Of a stretch of 64,000 nt of DNA, positions 25,673 to 33,680 are shown in pieces; within the stretch, counting starts at the first letter, position 1; each line of letters opens with the position of its first letter. The translations under genes were made by a program, and so were the position numbers. Where the stretch lies: positions 21,646 to 85,645 of the forward strand of contig JBMTDJ010000002.1 of the NCBI GenBank assembly GCA_049431945.1, read 5' to 3'. The stretch comes from Mxb001 sp049431945. GTDB taxonomy: Bacteria; Actinomycetota; Actinomycetes; S36-B12. The notes under the pieces were generated by a model. It saw only the letters and a list, made by a program, of their open reading frames with translations, did no database searches and was not told the origin of the DNA.

Positions 25673-27777
25673 GCGGTGCCTCCAGAGTTGATGAGGTCGC
25701 GGACGGCCTGGGCGACGGCGTCGGCGGTGATTCCGAATTCCTTCATGAGCAGGGCCCCGTCCGCACTCGCGCCGAAGTGGTCGATTCCCACGACCGCTCC
25801 GCGCGCGCCGACGTACTTCCACCAGCCATAGGTTGCGCCGGCTTCGACTGCCACGCGCACCGCCTGATCGTCGGGAAGGACCGACTCTCGATATGCGGCA
25901 TCCTGCGCATCGAACCATTCGAGGCACGGAGCCGACACCACACGCGTGGCCGTGCCCTCTGCTTCGAGGATGTCGCGGGCGGCTAGGGCCACCTGCACCT
26001 CCGACCCCGTGGCAATCACGATGGCGGCTGCCGGCGACGATGCCTCGGCGAGGACGTACGCGCCACGGGCGGTGCCGGTGGCTGACCCGTAGGCGGATCG
26101 GTCGATCACGGGCAATCCCTGACGGGACAGGATCAGCCCGGTGGGGGTTGCGCGACGCAGCGCCTCGAGCCAGGCCTGGGCGGTCTCATTGCCATCCGCC
26201 GGACGAACCACGGCCAGCCCCGGGATGCCGCGCAGTGACCACAGGTGCTCGATGGGCTGATGAGTGGGCCCATCCTCGCCAAGGCCCACCGAGTCATGGG
26301 TCCAGACATAGACGACGGCAGTTTGCATGAGCGCGGCGAGCCGCACCGACCCGCGCATGTAGTCGGAGAAGACCAGGAAGGTACCGCCGAAGCAGCGGGT
26401 CAGGCCCTCGAGGGCGATGCCGTTGAGAATCGCCCCCATCGCATGCTCGCGAATGCCGAAGTGGATGACCCGACCGTATGGAGAGGAATCCGGAGCACCG
26501 CTGCCGGCGGGGAGGAACGACAGACCTCCTTCGATGGTCGTGTTGTTGGACTCGGCCAGGTCGGCCGATCCACCCCAGAGTTCGGGCATGCGCTGGGCCA
26601 GTGCGTTGATGACCTTTCCGGATGCTGCACGTGTGGCTATCGAGGTACCGGCCGGGAAGTCCGGAAGACAGTCGGACAGACCCGCGGGAAGCTCGCGGCG
26701 CAGTAGTCGGTCGAGGAGCTCCGCCTGCTGCGGATGAGTCCTACGCCAAGCCGCGAAGACCTCATCCCACTCGCGGTGGAGCCGGGCGCCCCGCGCAGCA
26801 ACCGAGCGCGCGTGGTCGAGGACGTTGTCGGGCAATTGGAAGTCCTTGGTGGGGTCCAGACCAAGCACGGCCTTGGTCGCGGCGACTTCGTCGACCCCCA
26901 GCGCCGAGCCATGCGCCTTGGCGGTATTGCGGGCGTGAGGGGCTGGCCAGGCGATAGTGCTGCGCATGGCGATGAACGTCGGTCGCTCCTGCTGCGACAC
27001 GGCAGCTTCGAGCGCCCCGGCAAGGGCGAGAACGTCGACGTCCCCGTCGGGGGTCATGCCCACGTAGTGGACGTTCCATCCGTACGCCTCGTAGCGCGCG
27101 AGAACGTCCTCGTGGAAGGCCACTCCGGTGTCGCCTTCGATCGAAATGTGGTTGTCGTCCCAGATGACCGTGAGGTTGCCCAGGCGCTGGATGCCGGCGA
27201 GCGACGAAGCCTCGCCGGAGATCCCCTCTTCAAGATCGCCGTCGGAAGCGATGACCCAGACCCGGTGGTCGAAGGGACTGAAGCCCCAGGGTGCGTCCGG
27301 GTCGAGCAGGCCGCGTTGGTAGCGCGATGCCATGGCCATGCCAACGGCGGTAGCGATGCCCTGGCCCAGCGGACCCGTGGTCGTCTCCACTCCGACGGTA
27401 TGACCGTGCTCAGGATGCCCGGGCGTGAGGCTGCCCGCGGTGCGAAATGACTCCAGGTCCGACAGTTCCAACCCGTATCCGGACAGGAACAGCTGGATGT
27501 AGAGCGTGAGACTCGAGTGACCGCACGACAGCACGAATCGGTCCCGTCCCAGCCAGGCGGGGTCGTGAGGGTCATGCCTCAGGAATCGTTGGAAGAGCAG
27601 ATAGGCCGCTGGTGCCAGGCTCATCGCCGTCCCCGGGTGCCCGTTGCCGACCTTCTGGACAGCATCCATGGCCAGCGCGCGAATCGTGGCGACGGTTCGT
27701 CGGTCGAGCTCGTCCCAGGTCAGGCCCCCCTCCCCGATGAGAGGGAGCGGCATGGGGTACGTCGTAGTGTCGGTCAC
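25669..27777 (-). CDS. tkt: Transketolase
   Basis: Thiamine diphosphate enzyme that transfers two-carbon units between sugar phosphates. The 702-residue protein has GHPGTAMSLAP near residue 43, RFVLSCGHSS near 83, the thiamine diphosphate signature SDGDLEEGISGE near 173 through DDNHISIEG, HDSVGLGEDGPTHQP near 510, and the C-terminal domain ending in LINSGGTA. GTG start with a TAGGCT box 6 bases upstream and no ribosome binding site. First gene of the five-gene pentose phosphate operon, divergent from ctaB. Confidence 0.98.
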   Translation of the reverse strand: MTDTTTYPMPLPLIGEGGLTWDELDRRTVATIRALAMDAVQKVGNGHPGTAMSLAPAAYLLFQRFLRHDPHDPAWLGRDRFVLSCGHSSLTLYIQLFLSGYGLELSDLESFRTAGSLTPGHPEHGHTVGVETTTGPLGQGIATAVGMAMASRYQRGLLDPDAPWGFSPFDHRVWVIASDGDLEEGISGEASSLAGIQRLGNLTVIWDDNHISIEGDTGVAFHEDVLARYEAYGWNVHYVGMTPDGDVDVLALAGALEAAVSQQERPTFIAMRSTIAWPAPHARNTAKAHGSALGVDEVAATKAVLGLDPTKDFQLPDNVLDHARSVAARGARLHREWDEVFAAWRRTHPQQAELLDRLLRRELPAGLSDCLPDFPAGTSIATRAASGKVINALAQRMPELWGGSADLAESNNTTIEGGLSFLPAGSGAPDSSPYGRVIHFGIREHAMGAILNGIALEGLTRCFGGTFLVFSDYMRGSVRLAALMQTAVVYVWTHDSVGLGEDGPTHQPIEHLWSLRGIPGLAVVRPADGNETAQAWLEALRRATPTGLILSRQGLPVIDRSAYGSATGTARGAYVLAEASSPAAAIVIATGSEVQVALAARDILEAEGTATRVVSAPCLEWFDAQDAAYRESVLPDDQAVRVAVEAGATYGWWKYVGARGAVVGIDHFGASADGALLMKEFGITADAVAQAVRDLINSGGTA

Positions 27778-27783
27778 GTGGGC

Positions 27784-27789
27784 AGCCTA
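27784..27789 (-). promoter_or_regulatory. -10 box, tkt operon
   Basis: On the minus strand TAGGCT, then 6 bases, then the tkt GTG. This would drive the whole tkt-tal-zwf-opcA-pgl operon from a leaderless transcript. Confidence 0.6.
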
Positions 27790-27820
27790 GCGACGCCCTC
27801 GCCTCCGTGGGAGGCATCGC

Positions 27821-27826
27821 TAGACT
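27821..27826 (+). promoter_or_regulatory. -10 box, ctaB
   Basis: TAGACT upstream of ctaB. Transcription from about 27833 would give a leader of nearly 60 bases containing a 15-base tandem repeat and a GAGGGAG ribosome binding site. Confidence 0.45.
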
Positions 27827-27853
27827 GCCGAAGGAAGTTCGCGCACGCTTATC

Positions 27854-27883
27854 CCGCGGTCCACCGAGCCGCGGTCCACCGAG
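27854..27883 (+). repeat. Perfect 15-base tandem duplication in the ctaB leader
   Basis: The 15 bases CCGCGGTCCACCGAG occur twice with no gap (27854-27868 and 27869-27883). The second copy runs into the GAGGGAG ribosome binding site of ctaB. Each copy contains the palindrome CCGCGG. Confidence 0.8.
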
Positions 27884-27891
27884 GGAGTCAC

Positions 27892-28842
27892 ATGGCGCAG
27901 GTCGATGACCGACCCGCCGGTGCTCGCGGGGGCCCGGGCCGGGTTATTCGGGACTATGTCGCCATCACCAAGCCCCGCATCATCGAACTCCTTCTCGTCA
28001 CGGCCATCCCTACGATGATCCTCGCCGCCCGAGGGTGGCCACATCTCCGAGTCGCCGTCGCGGTGATCGTCGGCGGCATGCTCGCTGCCGGTGGGGCGAA
28101 CGCCTTCAACAGTGTCTACGACCGTGACATAGACGCAAAGATGGCCAGGACGCACGCGCGGCCCATTGCGGCTGGAACTGTCTCCGTACGCGGTGGTGTC
28201 ATCCTGGCCAGTCTCCTGTCGGTCGCCAGCCTGGTGGTGCTCGGCACGCTCGCGAATCTGCTCGCCGCTCTCCTCGGGGCGATAGCCATTGCCTTCTATG
28301 CGGTGGGATACACGATGCTGCTCAAGCGCCGTACCCCTCAGAACATCGTGTGGGGCGGTGCAGCGGGGTGCATGCCGGTCCTCATCGCTTGGGCCGCCGT
28401 CACCGGCAGCCTGAGCTGGGCGCCAGTCATCCTCTTTTTCATTGTCTTCTGGTGGACTCCACCGCACTACTGGCCGCTATCCCTGCGCTACCGAGACGAC
28501 TATGCCGCGGCGGGTGTCCCCATGCTTCCCGTCGTTGCCGAGACGTCGTCAGTCACGCGGAGGATCATCGTCTACTCCTGGATCATGGTGGCCTTCTCGC
28601 TGATCCTTATCCCCGTTGCCGGGATGGGACTGGTCTATTCGATCTCCGCGGTGGTTCTCGGCGCGGTCTTCGTCGTCGAAGCCCACTTGCTCGGACGTCG
28701 TGCTCGTCTGCTTGTCGACGGGGGTGGCTCTGATGTCGCGCAGGGCCGGGACATACGGCCTATGCGGCTCTTCCACTGGTCGATCACCTATCTGGCGTTG
28801 CTTTTCCTCGCGGTGGCAGTGGATCCGTTCATCGCCGGCTAG
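27892..28842 (+). CDS. ctaB: Protoheme IX farnesyltransferase (heme O synthase)
   Basis: Membrane prenyltransferase that adds a farnesyl group to heme b to make heme O, the precursor of heme A for aa3-type cytochrome oxidase. The 316-residue UbiA-family protein has about nine membrane segments, the first Asp-rich motif NAFNSVYDRDID near residue 75, and the family LFFIVFWWTPPHYWPLS near 178. ATG with GAGGGAG upstream. The in-frame reading extended to 27517 crosses the divergent tkt gene and is rejected. Its TAG stop shares the bases CTAG with the convergent ctaA stop. Confidence 0.96.
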   Translation: MAQVDDRPAGARGGPGRVIRDYVAITKPRIIELLLVTAIPTMILAARGWPHLRVAVAVIVGGMLAAGGANAFNSVYDRDIDAKMARTHARPIAAGTVSVRGGVILASLLSVASLVVLGTLANLLAALLGAIAIAFYAVGYTMLLKRRTPQNIVWGGAAGCMPVLIAWAAVTGSLSWAPVILFFIVFWWTPPHYWPLSLRYRDDYAAAGVPMLPVVAETSSVTRRIIVYSWIMVAFSLILIPVAGMGLVYSISAVVLGAVFVVEAHLLGRRARLLVDGGGSDVAQGRDIRPMRLFHWSITYLALLFLAVAVDPFIAG

Positions 28843-29813
28843 CGAGCGGGTGCTGCGACGAGTGACCCTCGCGTACGTGTGCTCAGCAGCACAAAGACGA
28901 CGGTCGCCCAGACCAGGCAGGCGCCAAGCATGTGGATGGCGACGAGCAACCAGGGCAGACCTGTGAAGTACTGCGCATAGCCGATGAATCCCTGTACCAG
29001 CGCGATCGCGACCAGCGTCACGGCGAGGCGCCGCGTTCGCACCGGAGCCGCAGTGACCCGCAGGGCGACGATGAGACCCACTGTGAGGCCGAGGAAGAGC
29101 AGGACCGAGTCGGCATGGAGCCACGCCATCGTGCGCGGGTCAACCCCGAACCTCGCCTCCGTGTCGGCGTCGCCCGAGTGCGGGCCGCTCCCCGTGACGA
29201 TGACACCCAGGATCACGACGATGGCGGTGACTGCGACGAGTGCCCAGGTCAGCCACGCGACCTCGCGCCGGACCAGGGGGGTCACCGGCCGGTCGCCGGA
29301 CTCGCCCGAGCGGACAACGAGGACGACGCAACCGGCGATGATCGCCATGGACACGAGGAAGTGTGCCGAGACCGCCCAGGGACTCAGGCCCGTGAGGACT
29401 GTCACCCCACCCAGGACGGCCTGGACGACGGTGCCCACAAGCGGGATGGCGGCCAGGGACAGCACCGTGGTGCGCGGGACAAGGCCGGCCCGTCTGGTTC
29501 GTCGCCACCATACGAAGGCGCCAACGACCGCGGCGATCGCCAGTGCCGCGAGCACGAAGGTGAGCAGTCGGTTGCCGAACTCGACGAATTTGTGCCACGA
29601 CTCTTCCTGGCGGGAGGTGGGGATGTATGACCCCTCGGCGCATTCGGGCCAGGTCGGACAGCCCAGGCCGGACCCGGTGAGGCGCACGATGCCGCCCGTC
29701 ACGACGATGCCGATCTGGGCCACGAGGTTGGCGATGAATATCCCGCGCAGCCACCGGGGTGCGCGCCCTGCGACAGCGTCAGCGAGCGATGGCCGGTCGA
29801 GGTCGGTCGCCAT
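28839..29813 (-). CDS. ctaA: Heme A synthase
   Basis: Oxidises the C8 methyl of heme O to give heme A. The 324-residue Cox15/CtaA family protein has eight predicted membrane segments, with the N-terminal VRLTGSGLGCPTWPEC (CtaA motif with the Cys pair of the extracytoplasmic loop, here Cys52 and Cys58) and conserved His residues in segments near residues 75, 150, 233 and 290. ATG start with TAGGCT 6 bases upstream. It faces ctaB tail to tail, sharing a four-base CTAG. Together with ctaB and SURF1 (43.1-43.8 kb) this supports an aa3-type terminal oxidase. Confidence 0.95.
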   Translation of the reverse strand: MATDLDRPSLADAVAGRAPRWLRGIFIANLVAQIGIVVTGGIVRLTGSGLGCPTWPECAEGSYIPTSRQEESWHKFVEFGNRLLTFVLAALAIAAVVGAFVWWRRTRRAGLVPRTTVLSLAAIPLVGTVVQAVLGGVTVLTGLSPWAVSAHFLVSMAIIAGCVVLVVRSGESGDRPVTPLVRREVAWLTWALVAVTAIVVILGVIVTGSGPHSGDADTEARFGVDPRTMAWLHADSVLLFLGLTVGLIVALRVTAAPVRTRRLAVTLVAIALVQGFIGYAQYFTGLPWLLVAIHMLGACLVWATVVFVLLSTRTRGSLVAAPAR

Positions 29814-29819
29814 GTATTG

Positions 29820-29825
29820 AGCCTA
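29820..29825 (-). promoter_or_regulatory. -10 box, ctaA
   Basis: Minus-strand TAGGCT, 6 bases, then the ctaA ATG; no ribosome binding site between. It lies in the 25-base gap after the ABC permease stop, so ctaA need not depend on the permease transcript. Confidence 0.6.
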
Positions 29826-29838
29826 CGACGAACGTGAA

Positions 29839-30564
29839 TCAGCGCCAGGCGAAGGTGCGGCGGGCCACGAGGGTCCCGACCAGGCCCCAGATCGCGAGCA
29901 GCGCACCATCGATGGCCAGGCCGTTTGCGTCCGGGTAGCCCGTGCTCCACCTGAGGAGGTCTCCGAGGGCCGACGACGGAAGCACCGAGACGACGGGCTG
30001 CACGGCATCGGGCAGGACCGTGGCGGGAAAAGTAGCGCCTCCCGCGACCACCAGCACGAGGAACACGGCGTTGGCGATCGCCAGGGTTGCCTCTGCGCGC
30101 ACAGCGCCGCCGAGCGCGAATCCGAGGGCGGCGAAGCATCCCGTGCCCACGAGGGCGATGGGCGCGAGTGCCATCGCTGACCACTCGGGGCGCCAACCCA
30201 GGACGGTTGCCGTCGCGCAGAGCAGGGTGACCTGCAATGCGGTGACAATGAGTGCCGTGATGACCCGGGCGCCCAGGATGGACACCCTGGACAGCGGTGT
30301 AGTGGCCAGCATCACGAGAGCCCCTGATCGGCGATCGAAGCCCACGCCGATTGCCAGGGACGTGAACGCGCTCGCGATGATCGCCACCGTGATGACACCG
30401 CCGAGGGCCTCAGGCAGTCGACCGGCTCCCGCAGGTGCCGTAAGGGGGATGGCCGGGATGAGCGTGACGCCAATGAGAAGTGCGACGGGGATGACAATGG
30501 TGAGCAGCAACTGCTCACCATTGCGCAGGAGAATGCGCAGGTCGAACCAGGCCTGGGTGATCAC
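29839..30564 (-). CDS. ABC transporter permease (ABC-2 type)
   Basis: Membrane component of an exporter of unknown substrate. The 241-residue protein has six hydrophobic segments in the ABC-2 layout, with NGEQLLLTIVIPVALLIGV near the N-terminus and the RSGALVMLATTPLSR loop near residue 75. The GTG at 30564 overlaps the ATPase stop (GTGA), pairing it with the ATPase upstream. The open frame continuing upstream to 30924 lies inside the ATPase gene. This ATPase-permease pair between ctaA and sufR is common in actinobacteria, but I know no assigned function. Confidence 0.92.
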   Translation of the reverse strand: MITQAWFDLRILLRNGEQLLLTIVIPVALLIGVTLIPAIPLTAPAGAGRLPEALGGVITVAIIASAFTSLAIGVGFDRRSGALVMLATTPLSRVSILGARVITALIVTALQVTLLCATATVLGWRPEWSAMALAPIALVGTGCFAALGFALGGAVRAEATLAIANAVFLVLVVAGGATFPATVLPDAVQPVVSVLPSSALGDLLRWSTGYPDANGLAIDGALLAIWGLVGTLVARRTFAWR

Positions 30565-31484
30565 TCGCGGCGCTCCCCGTCGGTGAGGCGCCAGTACAGG
30601 TCGGACAGGCCTTCGGTGCCCAGGGCGAGATTGCGCGGCTGCACACCGTGCTGCGCGCACCACGAGGCGACGGTGGCCAGCGCATGTGGTGACGACGTGC
30701 CCTCGATCCGGTAGCGCCCAGGCGAGATCTCTTCGACCCGGCACCCTTCGGGGAGTGCACTCACCAGGCTCGCCCTGTCCAGGTGGAGCGGTCCTTCGAA
30801 GCTGATCGCTTCGCTGCTGTCGGCGACCAATGAGGAGAGGGGCCCCTGCCTCAGGCAGCGCCCCTCGGAGATGATGGCGATCTCGTCGGCAAGCGCCTCG
30901 GCCTCGTCGAGGAGATGTGTGCACAGCAGGACGGTGCAGCCCCCTGTTCGAAGCCTGTCAATGGCCCGCCAGACGAGCGCACGGCCTCGGGGGTCGAGCC
31001 CCGCAGTGGGCTCGTCGAGGATGACCATGTCAGGGTGCCCGACAAGAGCGCACGCCAGGCTTACACGTCGACGCTCTCCGCCGGAGAGCCTGCGCATGGT
31101 CGTCCGCCCCAATGCATCGAGTCCCCATGCCGCGATGAGATCGCCCGCGGTGTCGGGCTCACCCCGCAGCCTTGCGACATGCCGCACGACTTCGGCAGCG
31201 TGCGCCCCCGACGGCAGGCCATCGTCCTGGACCATGACATTGACGCGCCTTCGCGCGTCCGCGCGACCCGGTATGCCCCCGAGGACCATCGCGGAGCCGG
31301 ATTGCTGCTGGATGAGCCCGGAGAGGACGCCGACGGCAGTCGACTTGCCCGCGCCGTTGGGTCCGAGAAGTGCCGTCACCCTCCCTCGGGGGATCGAGAG
31401 GTCGAGCCCGGCAAGACCACGTCCAGGGGAGTGTCCGGCACCGGGATACGCCACCACCACCTGATCGAGGCGTGCGGCGTCCAC
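30561..31484 (-). CDS. ABC transporter ATP-binding protein
   Basis: ATPase partner of the ABC-2 permease that follows. The 307-residue protein has Walker A LLGPNGAGKST near residue 37, the signature LSGGERRRVSLA near 132, Walker B MVILDEPTAGLD near 154 and the switch His in LCTHLLDEAE, followed by an 85-residue C-terminal domain typical of drug or antibiotic exporters. The GTG at 31484 is the best start because the fold begins there; no ribosome binding site is seen, and an in-frame TTG at 31598 would add an unlikely basic leader. The 121 bases to sufR form the shared divergent control region. Confidence 0.93.
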   Translation of the reverse strand: MDAARLDQVVVAYPGAGHSPGRGLAGLDLSIPRGRVTALLGPNGAGKSTAVGVLSGLIQQQSGSAMVLGGIPGRADARRRVNVMVQDDGLPSGAHAAEVVRHVARLRGEPDTAGDLIAAWGLDALGRTTMRRLSGGERRRVSLACALVGHPDMVILDEPTAGLDPRGRALVWRAIDRLRTGGCTVLLCTHLLDEAEALADEIAIISEGRCLRQGPLSSLVADSSEAISFEGPLHLDRASLVSALPEGCRVEEISPGRYRIEGTSSPHALATVASWCAQHGVQPRNLALGTEGLSDLYWRLTDGERRE

Positions 31485-31592
31485 ACGCGGAAGTGTCCAC
31501 CACGGCGGACTCGGGTCGGCCCCGCGGGTCGGCCACGCCGGCCCTGTCCGGCTCTGTTGCGGCCCCCCGGCTTGCGCTCGCTCGGATTTGCG

Positions 31593-31607
31593 ACACAATA
31601 TGGGTGT
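31593..31607 (+). promoter_or_regulatory. Candidate SufR operator at the sufR start
   Basis: ACAC, seven bases, GTGT is an inverted repeat covering the sufR start region, and partly matching outer arms (CTCGGATTT and AAATTCCCGAG) flank it. Actinobacterial SufR proteins are known to bind ACAC/GTGT-type palindromes at their own promoters. A CACAAT box at 31594-31599, 6 bases before the GTG at 31606, lies inside it, so bound SufR would cover the promoter. Confidence 0.55.
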
Positions 31608-32271
31608 GAAATTCCCGAGCCCCGCCGCGGAGCGGGTGGCGCGTGCCCTCCTCGAGGAGGGTCCCGCGACCGCCGCAGAGCTGGCGCTGCGTCTGGGGCA
31701 CAGCCCGACCGTGGTTCGGCGTCACCTCGACGCGCTCGCCGCCGAGGGCTTCGTCCAGGCGGACGAAAGCCGGCCGTTCGGCCCAGTGCCTGTCCGCGGC
31801 AGGGGGCGTCCGGCCCGGGTCTTTTCGCTCACGGACGCCGGAAGTCACGCCTTCGACGTCGACTACGACGACCTCGCGGTCTCGGCACTGGACTACCTGC
31901 AGCGCACGTACGGGGACGACGCCGTTCGCGAGTTCGCGCGCGAGCGCGCCCGCGAACTCGTGTCTCGGCACACGGTCGCCGTCGAGGCAGCCGCCTCGCC
32001 CGCCGCGAAACTGGATGTCCTCGCCGACGGACTCGCGGCGGACGGCTACGCGGCGACCACGGCCGATACCGACGGCGGTCCCCAACTGTGCCAGCATCAC
32101 TGCCCGGTCCGGCACGCGGCGATGCGCTTCCCGCAATTGTGCGACGCCGAGACGGAGGCCTTCGAGGAGCTCCTCAGCACGCATGTACTTCGCCTGGCCA
32201 CGATTGGTCGCGGTGATGGAATCTGCACCACGTTGGTACCCGCCCTCATGAACCGGAGGACTTCCGCATGA
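31606..32271 (+). CDS. sufR: SUF operon transcriptional regulator, SufR-like
   Basis: Iron-sulfur sensing repressor that probably controls its own operon. The 221-residue protein has an N-terminal winged helix-turn-helix (VARALLEEGPATAAELALRL then PTVVRRHLDAL), a central domain, and Cys ligands for a cluster near the C-terminus: CQHHC, then QLC fifteen residues on, then GICTT. This arrangement is characteristic of the SufR group. Start candidates are GTG 31606, ATG 31600 and TTG 31588; 31606 is preferred because a -10-like box stands 6 bases upstream. It overlaps sufB by ATGA. Confidence 0.92.
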   Translation: MKFPSPAAERVARALLEEGPATAAELALRLGHSPTVVRRHLDALAAEGFVQADESRPFGPVPVRGRGRPARVFSLTDAGSHAFDVDYDDLAVSALDYLQRTYGDDAVREFARERARELVSRHTVAVEAAASPAAKLDVLADGLAADGYAATTADTDGGPQLCQHHCPVRHAAMRFPQLCDAETEAFEELLSTHVLRLATIGRGDGICTTLVPALMNRRTSA

Positions 32272-33680
32272 CGACCATGGAACACCCCGAGCTCGATGGC
32301 CTAGGTCGCTACGAATACGGCTGGAGTGACCCCGACGTCGCCGGGGCCATGGCCAAGCGCGGCCTCAGCGAGGACGTCGTTCGTGAGATCAGCGCCCTCA
32401 AGGGGGAGCCGGAGTGGATGCTGGACCTGCGGCTCAAGGGGCTTCGCCTGTTCGAGAAGAAGCCCATGCCTGCCTGGGGCTCCAATCTCAGCGGCATCGA
32501 CTTCGACAACATCAAGTACTTCGTGCGGTCCACCGAAAAGCAGGCCACGAGCTGGGATGAGCTCCCCGACGACATCAAGTCCACGTACGACCGTCTCGGC
32601 ATCCCTGAAGCCGAAAAGCAGCGGCTCATCGCCGGCGTGGCCGCGCAGTATGAGTCCGAAGTCGTCTACCACAAGATTCGCGAAGACCTCGAGGAGCAGG
32701 GGGTCATCTTCCTCGACACGGACACCGGTCTCCGGGAGCACGAGGACCTCTTCCGCGAGTACTTCGCCTCGGTGATCCCGGTGGGTGACAACAAGTTCGC
32801 GGCGCTGAACACGGCCGTATGGTCGGGCGGATCGTTCATTTACGTTCCACCCGGGGTCAACGTCGAGATTCCCCTGCAGGCCTACTTCCGGATCAACACC
32901 GAGAACATGGGCCAGTTCGAGAGGACCCTCATCATCGTGGACGAAGGCGCCTACGTGCACTACGTCGAAGGCTGCACGGCGCCGATCTACTCGTCGGACT
33001 CACTGCACTCGGCGGTCGTGGAGATCATCGTGAAGAAGGATGCACGCTGCCGGTACACGACCATCCAGAACTGGTCCAACAACGTCTATAACCTCGTAAC
33101 GAAGCGGGCCGCGGCGCATCAGGGCGCCACAATGGAGTGGATCGACGGCAACATCGGCTCGAAGGTCACGATGAAATACCCGGCCGTGTGGATGCTCGGC
33201 GAGCACGCGAAGGGGGAGACGCTGTCGGTGGCCTTCGCGGGGGAGGGCCAGCATCAAGATGCAGGCGCCAAGATGGTCCATGCCGCACCCTTCACGTCGT
33301 CGACGATCGTGTCGAAGTCAGTGGCCCGAGGGGGCGGTCGTACGTCGTACCGAGGTCTGGTCCAGGTTCTCGAAGGGTGCCACGGCGCCAGGAGCACGGT
33401 GAAGTGTGACGCGCTCCTGGTGGACGATATCTCCCGCAGTGACACCTACCCCTACGTCGACGTCCGTGAAGATGATGTGTCAATGGGTCACGAGGCCACC
33501 GTGTCGAAGATCAGTGAGGACCAACTGTTCTACCTCATGTCACGAGGTATGACGGAGGACGAGGCCATGGCGATGATCGTCCGCGGCTTCGTCGAGCCCA
33601 TCGCGCGCGAGTTGCCCATGGAGTACGCACTCGAACTCAACAGGCTCATTGAACTCCAGATGGAAGGGGCCGTCGGCTGA
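32268..33680 (+). CDS. sufB: Fe-S cluster assembly protein SufB
   Basis: Scaffold subunit of the SufBCD complex on which iron-sulfur clusters are built. The 470-residue protein has the conserved core GSFIYVPPGV near residue 186, EGCTAPIYS near 229, the beta-helix region with NWSNNVYNLVTKRA, and the C-terminal STVKCDALLVDD (candidate cluster-site Cys) through HEATVSKISEDQLFYLMSRG. No intein interrupts it, unlike mycobacterial SufB. The ATG overlaps the sufR stop and has a GGAGG-type site upstream, so repressor and scaffold are co-translated. Confidence 0.98.
   Translation: MTTMEHPELDGLGRYEYGWSDPDVAGAMAKRGLSEDVVREISALKGEPEWMLDLRLKGLRLFEKKPMPAWGSNLSGIDFDNIKYFVRSTEKQATSWDELPDDIKSTYDRLGIPEAEKQRLIAGVAAQYESEVVYHKIREDLEEQGVIFLDTDTGLREHEDLFREYFASVIPVGDNKFAALNTAVWSGGSFIYVPPGVNVEIPLQAYFRINTENMGQFERTLIIVDEGAYVHYVEGCTAPIYSSDSLHSAVVEIIVKKDARCRYTTIQNWSNNVYNLVTKRAAAHQGATMEWIDGNIGSKVTMKYPAVWMLGEHAKGETLSVAFAGEGQHQDAGAKMVHAAPFTSSTIVSKSVARGGGRTSYRGLVQVLEGCHGARSTVKCDALLVDDISRSDTYPYVDVREDDVSMGHEATVSKISEDQLFYLMSRGMTEDEAMAMIVRGFVEPIARELPMEYALELNRLIELQMEGAVG

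Noticed and set aside
27517..27891. Extended N-terminus of ctaB
   Set aside because: It overlaps the divergent tkt gene and its promoter and has no similarity to the family.
32268..33680. Intein in SufB, as in mycobacteria
   Set aside because: The reading is continuous at normal length with no splicing motifs.
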